Origin: Sesamum alatum | Lineage: Eukaryota > Streptophyta > Magnoliopsida > Lamiales > Pedaliaceae | DNA length: 64,000 nucleotides | Direction: 5' to 3' | Assembly: GCA_034509735.1 (NCBI GenBank) | Contig: JACGWO010000001.1 | Location: 34,103,966-34,167,965 of the forward strand | Shown: positions 1-13,000 of the stretch, piece by piece | Layout of the letters: each line of letters starts with the position of its first letter | Position numbering within the stretch: the stretch's first letter is position 1 | Notes under the pieces: model-generated | What the model was told of the DNA's origin: nothing | Databases searched by the model: none | The model's input: the letters and a program-made list of their open reading frames with translations, nothing else | Made by a program: the position numbers and the translations under genes

Positions 1-1581
1 CACATGATCCCGAGGACTCCAAGCGAATCATGCTACTCGATGTTAGGCCCGACCCATCGATCAAATCATACCTTAACTGTTGCCCCCCACGACTCGTGAG
101 ACAGGGAAACAGTGAGCGTACTCTTTGTTCACAACAACGGTACAACTTTTCTCTATTCCAAATTTGCCATGACTCGTAAGACCACACTTGGGTAGCGGTA
201 GCTTCCTCACGACATTGCCATGGATGGAAAGCTTGGACAGATCAAAACCATTATGATCTAAGTCCATCATAGGCCTAATATTTCAACTTGGTCCAACCAA
301 GTGAGAGTTCGAAATTATTGACCGAGACCTCATCACATTAATATTTTGCAAGCATAAATATCCAATATTACAAAGCATTTAAATAAATGCATCGCATGCA
401 AGTAAATCTAGCATACCCCTGTTTGATGATCACGAGCCCAACCTATGCGACCCACTGAGCCCGCAGTGAGTCTATGGCCTATCTAGGGTGGTCCTACACT
501 ATTACAACGAATTAACCCAATGTCATGCCAATGGGCCTTGTACTCTATTTGTTTCGCCTTCATGTCTCACCTTGGGCCTACGTCTAACGTAGGCCTCATT
601 TTTCTCCGTGGGCTTGCCTTAGTATACATAAAATGTAAAACCTCACGTAAAATATTCCCTAACTACTCTCATTACAAGAGAAATGGAATACATGGAAAAT
701 AAAAAGGAAAAAGACAAGCCTTAACATCATGAGGCGAAAGTGGGACATAATAGTACCAAAACAAGAGGCACGCAGGCCCCACCCAAAAAGAATTTAAAAC
801 CATACACAGGTCAATGGGCTTCGTGATCATCCATGGTTAATCCAATTAACAAACTAAAACATAATTACATATACAACATAATCATGCTCCAAATAATAAA
901 TATCATGTATTAAATAAATGATATCCAATATCATTCCATAACATAATTAAATGCAGAAAAATACATGTCAAAAATGCAATTAAAAATGGATATTAGAAAC
1001 CTCGTACAACCCATGTACATTTTTTTTTGTTTGAAACCATTTGAAAAATAATCTTAGGAAATTTAATTTTAGAAAAATCATTTCAACTAAAATTAAATCA
1101 TCCATAAATTAAATATTTCAGAAAAAATATGCAGAATACCAGAAAAACAAATTTTTCGATAAAACGACAAAAAAACGGCCCAGCCGTTCGGCCGTGCCGG
1201 CCGGCCGCGCACGCGCAGGCGCCACTGCCTGCATGCGACCTGCAGTGTCCGCACGCGCCCAGCACACGCGGGCGTCCATTGCCCGCGCGCGCAGCAGCAG
1301 GCAACCTGCTGCCAACCGACAACGGTTGCTACTGCTGATGTAATTTTTTTATTTAATTCTGCACATAAAAGAACTGAAATAAATACCCAGATTTCAGAAA
1401 ATCCAATTTTCTAAAATCACCAAAATATCCATGATTAATCAACATAATTAAACATGCAAATTTCAATAAATAATTTTTAAAATTAAAAGCAATAAATACA
1501 TGCTTTTAAAGCCGATCTAAACACGTTGAACATGCTTGAACACGTAAAACATGTAATCCATAGCCACATACACCGATTCGG
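1..1581 (-). mobile_element. Copia-A: leader (internal 5' region) of a minus-strand LTR retrotransposon
   Basis: This non-coding stretch lies immediately downstream, on the minus strand, of a primer-binding site and LTR, so it is the leader of an element that continues left of the window. It is collinear with 62130-64000: both start with the same block (CACATGATCCCGAGGACTCC), both contain a later block about a GATCACGAGCCC site, and both have a GC-rich island in otherwise AT-rich DNA. I see no convincing open frame. The gag gene would lie left of position 1. That it is a leader follows from the PBS orientation; its function is unknown. Confidence 0.75.
1170..1335. repeat. GC-rich hairpin cluster in the Copia-A leader
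   Basis: A GC island in AT-rich sequence. It contains at least three short inverted repeats: GCAGGC/GCCTGC around 1215-1232 (6-nt loop), CGCGGGC/GCCCGCG at 1267-1287 (7-nt loop) and CAGCAGG/CCTGCTG at 1295-1311 (3-nt loop). The first two have the same layout with a changed but still paired stem position. A longer cluster of the same kind lies at 63385-63850. Confidence 0.7.
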
Positions 1582-1593
1582 GCTCTGATACCA
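1582..1593 (-). other. Primer-binding site (initiator tRNA-Met type) of Copia-A
   Basis: The minus strand reads TGGTATCAGAGC, the usual plant retrotransposon PBS complementary to the 3' end of initiator tRNA-Met. It is two bases from the LTR end. It fixes the orientation: the LTR is at higher coordinates and the internal region at lower coordinates. Confidence 0.9.
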
Positions 1594-1595
1594 CT

Positions 1596-3793
1596 TGAAG
1601 GAAAGTGGATCGGCCCGAAAACCCGTCGGAAGCTCGGTGGAGATAAAAACATGAGGAATAAAAGAATTTAAATCGCGTTCAAGGGGTGTTCCCTTGAACG
1701 TTCCCGGGCTATTGGTGTATAAACGCATAATATAAACATATATAAAATAAATAAGCGTTCGTGGCTATAAAATAAATAAGAAACCGAGAGCATAAATAAA
1801 AATCAGAATACCTTTCTCGATTTTGTATTTTGATCGGCGACACACATTGATTCCTCCCGACGTTCATTCACGCGAGGTCCCAACGTAGAGACCCTCTAAC
1901 GTAGTCCACACCACACTGGGAGAGATCTCATTTTTCTTGCTAGAGAAAAACGGATCTAGAGGATGAAATCAAAGAAGGGATTACACTATCAATTAGTGTT
2001 CCTTCTTGATCTTACTTTGTTCTTCAATTGATCCTAGATCAATGAAGCAACAAAGAGGATCTGGAGAGTAGAGAGAGAGTGTGTGTGTATGGAGAGTTTT
2101 CATCTTTTTCCTAGAAAAAGATTAATAATGAAATTCATCATACGTAGGTGTTAGTATATACTCATATATATACATAATTAATGTGATTATTGGAATGTGT
2201 CTAGGTTCATCCAAGGATGTCTAGATACATCCCAATCAATCACCATCAATTCTTCAATCAAGCCAACCAACTTTTAAGGTATGATCAAATCATACCAATA
2301 GGGAAGAGCTTGATTGGAGTTGATTTGTCTCTTACCAAAAGAGACAAGTCAACTAACACCTAGCATCCAACATGGCCGATTTTTGCTCCCTCCAAGGTGG
2401 CAATTTTCGGACATGCTTATTTAGGGAAGTCCAACTTCTTCCTATTCCATAAATGGAATTAACACACCTCTCGGGTCAAAATTTAACGGACCGGGTTCTA
2501 CCGTAATCCAATTACGACGAACCCAAAAATTAAATCCAATTTAATTTAATGTCCACTTAAATAATTCCCGTTGATCTTTTAATCTAATTAAAAGATCCAA
2601 CATCTCAACTTTCCATATTAATCAATAAATCTTATTTACTGATAAAACGAGGGCCCGATACAATATTGGCTTGTCCATCCAATGGACAATCCCTTAAGTA
2701 ATCCAATTACTTATCATCCTCTGAAACTGACTCCAAGTCAATTCCTTCACCTCCTCGGTGATTTGTGTGTGACCCTTTAGGTTCACCCTCAGCTAGACTT
2801 GAGCCCGTGTCCAACAAGAGCCCCTCACCATGGGTGGTCGTCTAGCAACTGTCCATGTCACTAGAGACTAGGAGAATGTTGGTGTGAACATTTAGGTGCC
2901 GATTTCGTACGAGTACGGTCCTACTGTCGACCAACTCCCGGCATTAGTCTACGGTATGGAATTGGGCGTCGGTTCTCATCCTTGACTAGGCAACTATGCT
3001 TCATACCCGAGATGCGTTTACTCTATCGATCGACGTAGGAAACCCTTTCCTACTCAATCAATTGCTATGGCAATAGACTTTTCAAGTCTAAACCATCTTA
3101 GAGTGCATAGGAGACATCACCATCATGTACTGACAAGGGACAGATCCTATCTTGGAAACCACCGTCCTCGCTACATACTCCAACTGCACTGGACAAGGCT
3201 TATAATGACATCTTACAAAATGATCACCTCTCGCCAGATCCAAGATACAGTCTTCATATACACGTGACTGCCATGATTCCTCAAGTCCGAGGACTAATCC
3301 CGTACTATCAGAATCGAGAATTTCAGTCATACCGACCAAGCCTCCAAGGCTTTCCATATGACGATTCCCGTGAGTTACTTCAGTCAGTCGACCACCTTGT
3401 CAACTAACCCACTAAAATTGTATAGACGACCTTCGTCTGTCACCGATGAAACTCGGCACTCACCCAGTGAATGCAATACTTAGTGCAAGTCTCAATAGGA
3501 CACTCGATGCCCAATCTCGAGGTCCTCGACGTGGAATGTTTCAGACCAACCCTCAGAAGTTGGTTTCATAGCCGATATCCAATGCGCAACCCAACTACAT
3601 GGGTTATCCAATTGGTCTATGGGCATTGTTTGTGACGTTGAAACGTTGTTCAACGTTAGTAGTAAGCACAACAAACACAACACCAGTGATGAATACTTAC
3701 TCTATTCATCACAATAATCTTGTATTAATAAAGATTGACGAATAGTTCCCAAAACCGCCAATCCAATTGGCTTTCTGATCACCTATTCTAACA
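1596..3793 (-). mobile_element. 5' LTR of Copia-A (2,198 bp)
   Basis: On the plus strand it starts TGAAGGAAAGTGG next to the PBS and ends CACCTATTCTAACA, so on its own strand it starts TGTTAGAATAGG and ends in CA. The same ends and internal blocks (a conserved CTTTAGGTTCACC block, CACTAGAGACTAGG, CCCACTAA) recur in the LTRs at 12322, 44734, 46238, 51138 and 56426. The region about 1840-2000 resembles the U5-proximal part of those LTRs. It is inserted into another LTR that resumes at 3794. Frames inside it are not genes. Confidence 0.85.
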
Positions 3794-5086
3794 TCAATCT
3801 CGTCCGTCCATTCTTTGATGGGCTTTATGGAATACTTAAATCATATTCAAATAGTTCAATGGGCTTCTAATAAATATCAAATAAATATTTGAACCCAATA
3901 ATAATATTTCCATCTAGTTAAAGACAAAAATAGCCCATTCTCTAATTCCATAAATCCAATTTATGAATCAAGCCTAATTAAAGACTTGATACTCCAAGAA
4001 GAGAACCAATTTAATCTAATTAAATTGTTCGATCTCCCGGAATTAATCCCAAATCAATTCCTCCATTCTCGGCGAATCGTGTGTGACTCTTTAGGTTCAC
4101 CCTCAGCTAGACTTGGCCGAATCTCCAATCATCAAATGACAGGAATTCATCCGTCACCATGGGTGGCCGTCTAGCAACGGTCCATGGCACTAGAGACTAG
4201 GTGAAATTATAGCGTGAACATTTAGGCTCTTGAATACGTATGTCATTCCATCTACTATCTCATAGCTATTGCTTAGGGTATGGACCTTGGATGTCGGTAC
4301 CCATTCTTGACTTAAGCCTAGACTCGTCCACACACTAAACATCACTGGGATCCCATCCCACTGTTTAGTCATTGTGGCCACAGATTTATGGAGGACGAGT
4401 CTCAAAGTATAAGTGAGACACTATTGTCAATCGTTTGACAGGAGACAGATCCTTTCTTGGGACTCACCGTCCACACTGCACATCTTGGCTACACTAGACA
4501 GAGCTTATAACAACCAAGTCCTTTGTCTTGGTAGTCTCTCGCAAAACCTAAGATATAGACATGACGTGCATGTGACTACCGTAGTCCTTAACTCCGAGGA
4601 CAGATCTCGTACTATCAGAATAGAGAATACTAGTCATTTCGACCAACCCACTCAAGGTTTCTCATATGACGATTTCCGCGAGTCACCTCAGTCAGCCAAC
4701 ACCCTTGTCAACTAACCCACTAATATTGCATAGACGTCCGACGTCTGTCACCGATAAAACACGGTACTCATCCGATAAATAAAATCCTTAGTGCAAGTCT
4801 CTACAGGACCCTCGATAACCAATCTCGAGGTCCTTGACTTGGAGTGTTTCAGACCGACCTACAAAAGTTGGTTCCATGACCGCCAACCTATGCGCAGTCC
4901 AACTTCTTGGATTCATATTGTGACATCGAAACCACCTTCAATGCTAGCAGTAAGCACAACAAACTCATCGTCGCCAATGATGAATTCTTACTACATTCAT
5001 CAACATCATATTGCTTTCGTTCAAAGATTGGCGAATGGTTCTCAGAATAGCCAACCATATTGACTTTCTGGTCACCTATTCTAACA
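3794..5086 (-). mobile_element. LTR-B, partial copia-type LTR interrupted by Copia-A
   Basis: This is collinear with the distal 1.4 kb of the LTR at 46238-48371 and ends with the family terminus GGTCACCTATTCTAACA. Its first part should lie left of the window, on the far side of the Copia-A insertion. On its right it is joined directly to gypsy gag sequence at 5087, so LTR-B was itself an insertion into a gypsy element. Nesting order is gypsy, then LTR-B, then Copia-A. Confidence 0.75.
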
Positions 5087-6513
5087 TCCTCATCTTCCTT
5101 TGGTTGTGGCTTGTGCATGTGCTCGTGGGGTGGTTCTTCTCTGAGAATTCTCCCGCTCTTAAATGTGATTGTGTTAACTTGCTTCTTGGGATTTTTCTCG
5201 GTGTCACTCGAAAGTTGCCCCTCCTTTCTGCTGGATAACAAACTTACGATTTGCCCTACTTGGACCTCGTGATTCGAAATCGATGCATCTTGGTTCCGAA
5301 AACGGGTGTTGGCGGCGGTGATGAAAGCGAAGAGCATGTCTTCAAGGTTGCTCGACTTCTCTTGTGCGGGTGGTGGTCATGGTTGTTGGTATCCCGGTGG
5401 TCCTTGCTGCAGACTGTTACTCCGCGAATAATTGGGGTAGCTACGCCATCCCGAATTGTAGGTATTGGAGTATGGATTAAAGTTGGACCTGCCACCATGA
5501 AACAAAATTAGCATCTTCAAAGATAGCATTGTGTTTCCTACCTGGCAGTCCTGACTCAAATGTCCCATCTGACCACATGCGCCGCAAGGTCCTACGGGTG
5601 GAGCGTTCCACATTGTGGCTCCAAGGTTATTCACTTGTTGAGTAAGTGTTGCCAACTGAGCAGACACTGTAGTCATGGCACCAACTTGATGGACGTCGGC
5701 TACTCTTCAATCTTGGACATACGGATAGAAGCCCGATGCTATCTCATCAATGAGGACAAATGCTTCGGATGGTAGTTTCTTCATGATGGTGCCGCCTGCA
5801 GCTGCATCGATGCTAGCTCGGTTGGCTAATATGACACCATTGTAAAACGTTTGTACCTACCACCATACTGGTAGCTCATGATGAGGGCACTTTCTAAGTA
5901 TGTTCCTAAAATTTTCCCATGCATCATACAATGATTCCCTATCTGACTGCACAAAAGAAGTAATGTCATTTAACAGCTTAGTAGTTTTAGACGGGAGAAA
6001 AAGATTTAGCAAGGAATTTTTGTCTCAATTTTGCCCACGTTGTGATAAAACCGGCAGGTAATGACTGAAGGCAATCGTTGGCCTTGTCACACAGTGGAAA
6101 TGGAAACAGTCTAATCTAACAGCATCATCACTAACACCATTAAACTTAAAGGTATCGCAAATTTTGAGAAAATTAGGAAGATGTTTGTTAGGATTCTCGT
6201 CAAGCAAACCGCAGAACTGCACACGTGTTTGGATCATCGGAATGATAGCCAGCTTAATCTCAAACTTTTTGGCTTGGACCGTAGGTTTGGCGATGCTGGA
6301 TATCACCCCATCAGCTGTCAGGAACCAGTACTCCATCATCAGCCTCTCTATGACCCTCGCGTTTTCCATGGCTGGTTCTTTAATAGCAAATTGATCCTCC
6401 ATATCGGAATTTCCACTCCCTTCTCCTCTCTCGATGGTGTTCCTTTATTGGTGGAAGGTTCTCTCAATTTCGGGATCGAATTGTGCTAACTCTCCACCAC
6501 TGCTTCGTGTCAT
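5087..6513 (-). pseudogene. Ty3/gypsy gag pseudogene (5' part)
   Basis: Gag would form the capsid-like particle and bind the element RNA. Read on the minus strand from the ATG at 6513, the frame starts MTRSSGGELAQFDPE and includes a gag-like stretch (HLPNFLKICDTFKFNGVSDD, about 6190-6100). A zinc knuckle of the form C-x2-C-x4-H-x4-C (CGACGQMGHLSQDC) lies near 5540-5590, followed by the block FRNQDASISNHEVQVGQIVS near 5300-5240 and the N-SG motif before protease. There are in-frame stops (for example about 40 codons after the ATG) and frame changes, and the gene is cut at 5087 by LTR-B. The family resembles the Athila/Tat group of plant gypsy elements; the lineage is inferred by eye. Confidence 0.8.
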
Positions 6514-6630
6514 CAAACTGCGAACCAACGAAAGAGAAGAAGTGAGGTAAAATAGAAAAAATAAAACAAAGAAAAAAATCCAAATTAATTAGGATTAGCG
6601 AATTATGATATTATTTCAAATTAAATCCTA

Positions 6631-6642
6631 GCAAAGGCGCCA
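6631..6642 (-). other. Primer-binding site of the gypsy element
   Basis: The minus strand reads TGGCGCCTTTGC, close to the TGGCGCC-type PBS used by Athila/Tat-like gypsy elements. It lies 118 bases upstream of the gag ATG and next to a candidate LTR edge. Confidence 0.65.
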
Positions 6643-6651
6643 AAACTTGAT

Positions 6652-7870
6652 TGCAAAAGTATCTACTAGCAAGTGCACTAGCTATCAAGTAGTATAAAAG
6701 ATATCGAACCCGCGAGGATTTAATGAAGTAATTACCACAACTATGATTAATCCCTAATTATTTGGACGATCAAAAGTTAGGATGATTTATGAAAACTACT
6801 AAAAAGCAATAAAATCAACTGTAGCAAGCAATTACGTTTGAGACAAAAATGCAGATTTAGATAGAAGTGCTATGGCTATAGGTCCACCTAATCGATACAA
6901 CGAATTCAATATTAACGGATCAATCAAACAAACAAGTATTTTTGCACACTAAGGTTTTTCCTAATTTAAGCCGATATACTCTCTTGAGCTATACCAAACC
7001 TATTACTATCAAGGAATTAGGGGATCTCTCCTCTCCAAAACTTGTGACAATAATACATTAACATTTATGAAAAAACTATGGAATCAGATAGATCATGCCT
7101 GTGTATGTCTACACATCATTCAACCCACACCATGAAGTACTCTATCCACTGTGCTAAATTCCCTCTTGGTTCATCAACATAATTAAGAAAATCTAAGAGG
7201 TGATCAAGCTCTCAAATAATCGCAAAAAACACTATAATTCATGGATATGTGAAAATGAAAACTAAATTAACCCAGAAAATATTTAACACATTGTATCAAT
7301 TAGGCTTTCCATAAGCTTTAGCACAAAAGAGATTAGTTCATCCTAATTCTAACTAAACCAAAAGAGAAGGATTGAGAAAACTCATGGAGTAGTGGATTGG
7401 ATTGATGGTCGTCACTCCAACACCGAATCCCCTTCTTCACATGCTCCTCGGCTTTTCTCTTGCTCTCATAACGTTTATGGCTCTACGAATTTGATGAAAA
7501 TTAAATACCTTCTCTTTCCATCTTCCCCTCCCCCCCCCCCCCCCAATAGTTCCTAGCTACGTTAAGAAAGGAAAGTTTTCGACCTACCTTAAGCTCTTTT
7601 TTCCTTTTCTAACTATTTCCGTATAAAACTTCTACCTAATTACAAAGGAGATGAAAAAGGAAGTAAAATTCTTCTTCATGTTGCTGAAATTCAGACTTCA
7701 TGATCAGCCCGTCTACGATTTTTGCCCAGCGAACATCTGAGAACCCGTGGGTCACGGGTTATGTGATTTGCATTTCTGTCACACGAATCTCTGATAGCCC
7801 ATGGGTCACAGGCTAACTTGTGCTCGTTTCTGCAGAATTTTGGCTCTTTCTTTTATGTTTGAGCTCTTTG
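6652..7870 (-). mobile_element. Probable 5' LTR of the gypsy element; far edge unresolved
   Basis: The LTR should begin immediately beyond the PBS; the plus strand starts TGCAAAAGTATC. The segment TATCGAACCCGCGAGG near 6700 is a block common in plant gypsy LTR/leader regions. A C-run lies at 7531-7545. No second LTR is in the window, so the outer edge near 7.87 kb is a guess, and 7.87-7.99 kb is unassigned. Confidence 0.45.
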
Positions 7871-7989
7871 CTTGAATTAGTCTTTTTTCCACAAAAGTTC
7901 ATACATGTCACAAATGTACCCAAGAACAAGCATCATATCGAGAGAAAATAAGGGTACAGAACAATATATCGTATAATTTCTTCTAATCA

Positions 7990-8621
7990 GGTCCCACTCA
8001 CATATAATATTCAAGCTCTCTCTCAACTCAAAATATGTGTATAGATATCCACGCACACATATACACTTGGAGTGTGTGTGTGTGTTTGTCTTTCTCTCTA
8101 TCTCGCCCATTTTGCTTTTGGAAAAGAAAATAATCCCTTCTTCTCCATATTTGTGCGTTCTCCTTGAATTGAATTCAAGTTGAGAACAAGGAAATTTCAG
8201 ATACACTAATTAATAGTGCGATTCAAAGTTTTGATTTTCTCACTGATTTAGTTTTTTCAAGCAAGAAGACTAGATCCAACTTGTCGGTGTGGTGTGGACG
8301 TGCTTTAGAGGGGTTCTATGTTGAATCCTCTAAGTTAACGGATCCGGAGGAGGAGATTTAGAGTCAATCCGTGTAGCAGATCGAAACAAAAAAACAAAAA
8401 GGTATAGTTTCATGGTTATTTTCCGTTCTCTTCGTATTTTTCCTTTTTGCACCGTTAAACGCATATGTCTATGACTTGCTATTTCTGCGTTTTAATTGTA
8501 CCAAACATCTGAGAATGATCAAAGGGTACACTCCTTTGATCCAGATTTAATTCTGTTATCATTTTAATTTCCGTTATTTTCACGCTTCAGCGGCGTTCCC
8601 ATGCCGATCAACAATCTTTCA
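7990..8621 (+). mobile_element. Fragment of a plus-oriented copia-type LTR (3' part)
   Basis: The right edge (GATCAACAATCTTTCA) matches the U5 end of the LTR at 12322 on the opposite strand. Upstream, a GGTGTGGTGTGGACGTG block and a purine-rich stretch match the same region of Copia-A's LTR in reverse orientation. The start of the LTR (TGTTAGAATAGG) is missing, so this is a truncated copy. Confidence 0.55.
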
Positions 8622-8639
8622 CCCTTTTCCTAAACGGCT

Positions 8640-8950
8640 AGAGTTTGCTGTTGCAGAGGGGGCACGGTCACGACATCAAAGTACTCCTACACCCTCTCCT
8701 CATCATGGAAAGTCCAATTATAATACTCAAGCATAAACCTTTCATACACAAGTAGAAATTTACCTCGTCCGGTGTTTTGAACCTTTCATTTTTGCATTTT
8801 CGACAAGGACACTTAATCTTCTCGTCATCCATATATGCACGTTGAGACTTGGCCCATTCAGTAAATGCAGTAACACCATCCTCAAACTCCAGTGTAACAC
8901 CCAACAGGTCCCTCTCATACATGCATCTCCTCAACTGTCTTAACATGATG
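8640..8950 (-). pseudogene. Fragment of a second CACTA transposase (transposon-associated N-terminal domain)
   Basis: Minus-strand translation gives MYERDLLGVTLEFEDGV, FTEWAKSQ, KIKCPCRKCKNERF and, after a frameshift, YYNWTFHDEERV and PPLQQQ. This is the order of the transposon-associated domain at the N terminus of plant TNP2-like transposases, with its Cys-rich CPCRKCKN core. It differs from the CACTA-1 version and is on the opposite strand, so it is the remnant of another family. Only the first exon is visible. It lies about 180 bp from the CACTA-1 left end. Confidence 0.75.
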
Positions 8951-9132
8951 AGTACTGCACATACATATATATATATATATAGATTATTATACACATGTAA
9001 TTGACAAAAGTAAGCAGAACAAATATATATAACCAATTAACCGAGTCCATTTTAATTGACCAGAAAGACTTTCAAGTTGTTACCTAATCAAGAGAGCTTC
9101 AAAAACCATCGAAAATTAAACAGATGTTGATG

Positions 9133-9830
9133 CACTACAAAAAAACAAGGCTATAGCAATGGACATTTGGCAACGGATTAGTCCGTTGCAAATTTTCAAT
9201 GACTTTCACTATGACTTTGCAATGGATTCTGGGTTTTTTTTATATTTTCGTTGCAACTTCCGTTGCAAATTAACAATGATATTTTGCAACGGACTATCCG
9301 TTGCAATATTCCATTGCAAAATTCGATCAACTTTAAGATGTCCCACATTCAACATAAGTCGTCGCAAAAGTCGTAGCAAAATATTGCAACGACAAATTCT
9401 GTTGCAAACTTCCAACAGTTTTTGCAACGAAAATCTAATATTCTAGTTAAATCCGTTGCAAAAAATGTGCAACGGACTTTACAACGAAAACGGGTCGTTG
9501 CAAAGTGAATATTGTGATTTGCAACAGATTTAGTGACGGATAATTTTTCCTTGCAAATTTGTCGACAAATTTGCAACGGTATTGCAACGACCTATGAAGT
9601 CGTTGCAATCCATACATACAGCTGTAAGCATTAACTATTGAGTCGTTGGATTTGCAACGATTTTTGCAACAGATCCGTCCGTTGCAATATGTTTGTGACA
9701 ACCGTAATTCACTATTTTAAAATTCTTTATATTTTGCAACGGAAATATCATTTCATTGTAAAGTCCGTGGCAAATCCATTGCAAAATCCGTTGCAAAAAG
9801 TGTAATATAAGAAAACCTTCATTCTAGTTC
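9133..9830. repeat. Left terminal inverted repeat and subterminal repeats of CACTA-1
   Basis: After the terminus there are many copies of TTTGCAACGG and CCGTTGCAAA in both orientations, several as palindromic pairs around short spacers. In CACTA elements such subterminal motifs bind the TNP1-type protein. The same block, reverse-complemented and largely alignable, forms the right end of CACTA-2 (about 35290-35983). Confidence 0.85.
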
Positions 9831-10098
9831 GCACTTATTTTTATAATCATTCAACAACTTCTTCTTCCTCTCTTCCATCCACACGATCGATTTTTAAATC
9901 AATCTTTGCATTAGATCATTAATGATCACATTGGTGCAACGAGTCACACATATAGACATTTAGCTGACTTACATTAAGGTTAGTACAAAATTTTTACTAG
10001 TTATTTATATATATTCATTTTATTCTTGGAATTTTTAGTTTTTGATGTATGTATGTATGTTAATGAATATGTATAATATTTATTGATGTTAGAACAAG

Positions 10099-13000
10099 AT
10101 GTTGAGAGAATTGAGAAAGTGGATGTATGAGAAGAATGTACCCAGTAATCGTCATCTTAAAAATTTATAGATGGGGCTACTGTGTTTATAGACAGGGCAA
10201 AAACACAACATGATTTTAATGATGGGGAGAAAATTCGTTGTCCATGTAGTATATGTAAAAATCGTAAGTACAAATCCAAGGAGGAGGTGACATGCGACCT
10301 GTATAAGAAAGGTTTTAAGAAAAATTGCTACAATTGGACATCTCATGGTGAGCATTCAATGTCAGTTGACAACTCTGTAGATCAAACGACAAATTAGAAT
10401 AACTATGAAGCAGTTGAATTGGGATCGGAGGATGGTGTTTAATGCAGTTGGTCCTGTATCTCATCCACAGGGGGATGTATTCAATGATTCAACATATCCT
10501 AGCGATCAATCATATGCAAACGAGGCTGGTCTGAGTTCTAATTATGATCAGGCTGACAATTTAGGAGCATTGTCTGAAAAGTTTTTTGATGTCGTGCGTG
10601 CTGTAGATCAGCCATTATATGCTGGGAGCGAAACTCACTCTCAGTTATCCGTGGTAGCGAAGTTAGTAAACATCAAATCTAAACACAATGTATGACAGAG
10701 TTGTCATGATCAGTATTTACAAGTAATAGGGCAGTTGTTGCCACGAGATCACACGTTACCTAATGATTATTAGAGTATGAAAAGGTTGATAAGAGAGTTG
10801 GGTTTACCTGTTGAGAAAATTGATGCATGTAAGGCTGGTTGTATGTTATTTTGGAAATAAGACAAACATTTGGAATTCAGCAAGTTTTGTGAGCAAGATA
10901 GGTATAAACCTGCCAGGGGTCAAAATCCTCGTCGTAAAATAATTGCATATGCTACACTCCGGTATTTGTCGATAACTCCCCATTGCAAAGGTTGTATGCT
11001 TCCAATACAATAGCTGAGCACATGAGTTGGCATGCCACTCATGAGACAGAAAGTGTGGTTATGTGTCATCCAACTGATGCAGAGGCGTGGAAACATTTCA
11101 ATGAGATACATCAAGATTTTGCTTCAGAACCCCGCAATATTCGTCTTGGCCTTTGTGCTGATGGTTTTGTCCCTCATGGACAATATGGCAATTATATTCT
11201 TGTTGGCAAGTTATCATTACACCATACAACTTTCCTCCAGGAATGTGTATGAAATCTGATTATATGTTTTTGTCGTTGATTATTCCTGGTCCTGCTAATC
11301 CCAAACGACTTATTGATATATACTTGCAGCCTTTGCTTGAGGAGTTGATACAATTATGGCAAGTAGGTGCACAAACGTATGGTGCATCTAAAAAAGAGTT
11401 TTTTATGATGAGGGTGGCACTTATGTGGACTGTTAACGACTTTCCAGCTTATGGGATGTTGTCTAGTTGGAGTACTGCTGGGATAATGGGTTACCAAATA
11501 AGTATGGATAATACACTGGCATTTCACCTTCAATACGGCATAAAAGCAAGTTATTTTGATTGTCATCGACAGTTTTTAAGAGCAGGACATCCTTATTGAA
11601 AAAATAAAAAAGCTTTCACCAAGGGTAGAGTTGAAAAGAATGAAGCTCCACCTAAAGCAAACTGGGAGAAGATATTGCATTCTGTGTGCTAGTTCAAATC
11701 TGTTGTCGAGGACCCTCTTAGTTACCCTCCTGGATATGGAACTGAACACAAGTGGACAAAAAGAAGTATTTTCTGGGATCTCTCATATTGGACCACAAAT
11801 ATTATTCGGCACAACCTTGATGTCATGCACATATAGAAGAATGTATTTGACAATATATTCAACACCGTAATAAACATCAAGGGAGAAACTAAGGATAGTT
11901 TGAATGAAAGGAAAGATGTTAGGATCATTTGTAACCGACCAGAAATTGTTGTGGATGAAGACCAATCGGGAAGCATGGCTAAAGCAGTGTATACATTGGA
12001 AAAATATCAAAAGAGAAAAATATTTGAGTGGATTAAATATTTGAGGTTCCCGGATGGATATACTTCGAATCTTGGTAGATGTGTTGACTTAAACGAATTG
12101 AAGATGCATGGGATGAAGAGTCATGACTGTCATGTATTCATCGAAAGACTCATACCGATAGCATTTAGAGAAATGTTGCCAGAATTTGTTTGGAGTGCAT
12201 TGACAGAAGTGAGCCTCTTGTTCCATACCATAAGCTCCGCTATAGTAGATATAAATAAAATAAAGGAATTGAAGGAGAGTCTAGCTATAATCATATGAAA
12301 TTTGGAGAAAATATTTCCCCCTGAAAGATTGTGGATCGTCCCGGGAAATAGCGCGAATGCGGAAGCGCGGTATAAAAATTAAATACAAAAATTAAAACAT
12401 GCTTTTAATAAAATAAAAGAACACGTTCAAGGGGTGTACCCTTGAAGTTTCCGGGCATTCGGTGTATCTCATGAATTAAAAAGCATAAAAGAAATCATGG
12501 AGGCCATAGGATTAAAAATGAGAAACGAAAATTTAAATCGGAACCTACCGATTGTCGTTTTTGTCTTCTAACCGGTACTCGCGTTGTTCCCCGATTTGCT
12601 CCAAGTCTCGTATGTGAGACCCTCCAAACAGTAACACGCAATCCACCCACGTATCTTGCACGTCGTGCTAGCGAACGAACAAGTATTTTTGGAGAGGATG
12701 AATTAATCACACGTTATTAATTAACGGTATTAATTCTCCTAAGTTCAATTGTTCCAAGAACAAAAGAACAAGAAATTATTTTCTTGTTGTGAGAGAGAGA
12801 GGGCAGACGAGTAGGGAGAGAGGAGAGAGCCGAGTGTGTGTGTTGTGTGTGTGTGTGTGTGTTGGAATATCATCACCTTTCTAATAGTGAGGGGCTAGGA
12901 CTATATATAGAGGAGGAGTTTAATCCTCTTCAAACTCCAACTCTAAAGAAGACTATTTTGACTAGGATTTTGACATAGTCAAAGTCCTAGTCAAAGTAGT

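Noticed and set aside
3067..5676. Many 60-150 codon frames on both strands
   Set aside because: Those within 1596-5086 are LTR sequence without conserved reading frame; those on the minus strand after 5087 are absorbed in the gypsy gag call, and plus-strand ones are its shadows.
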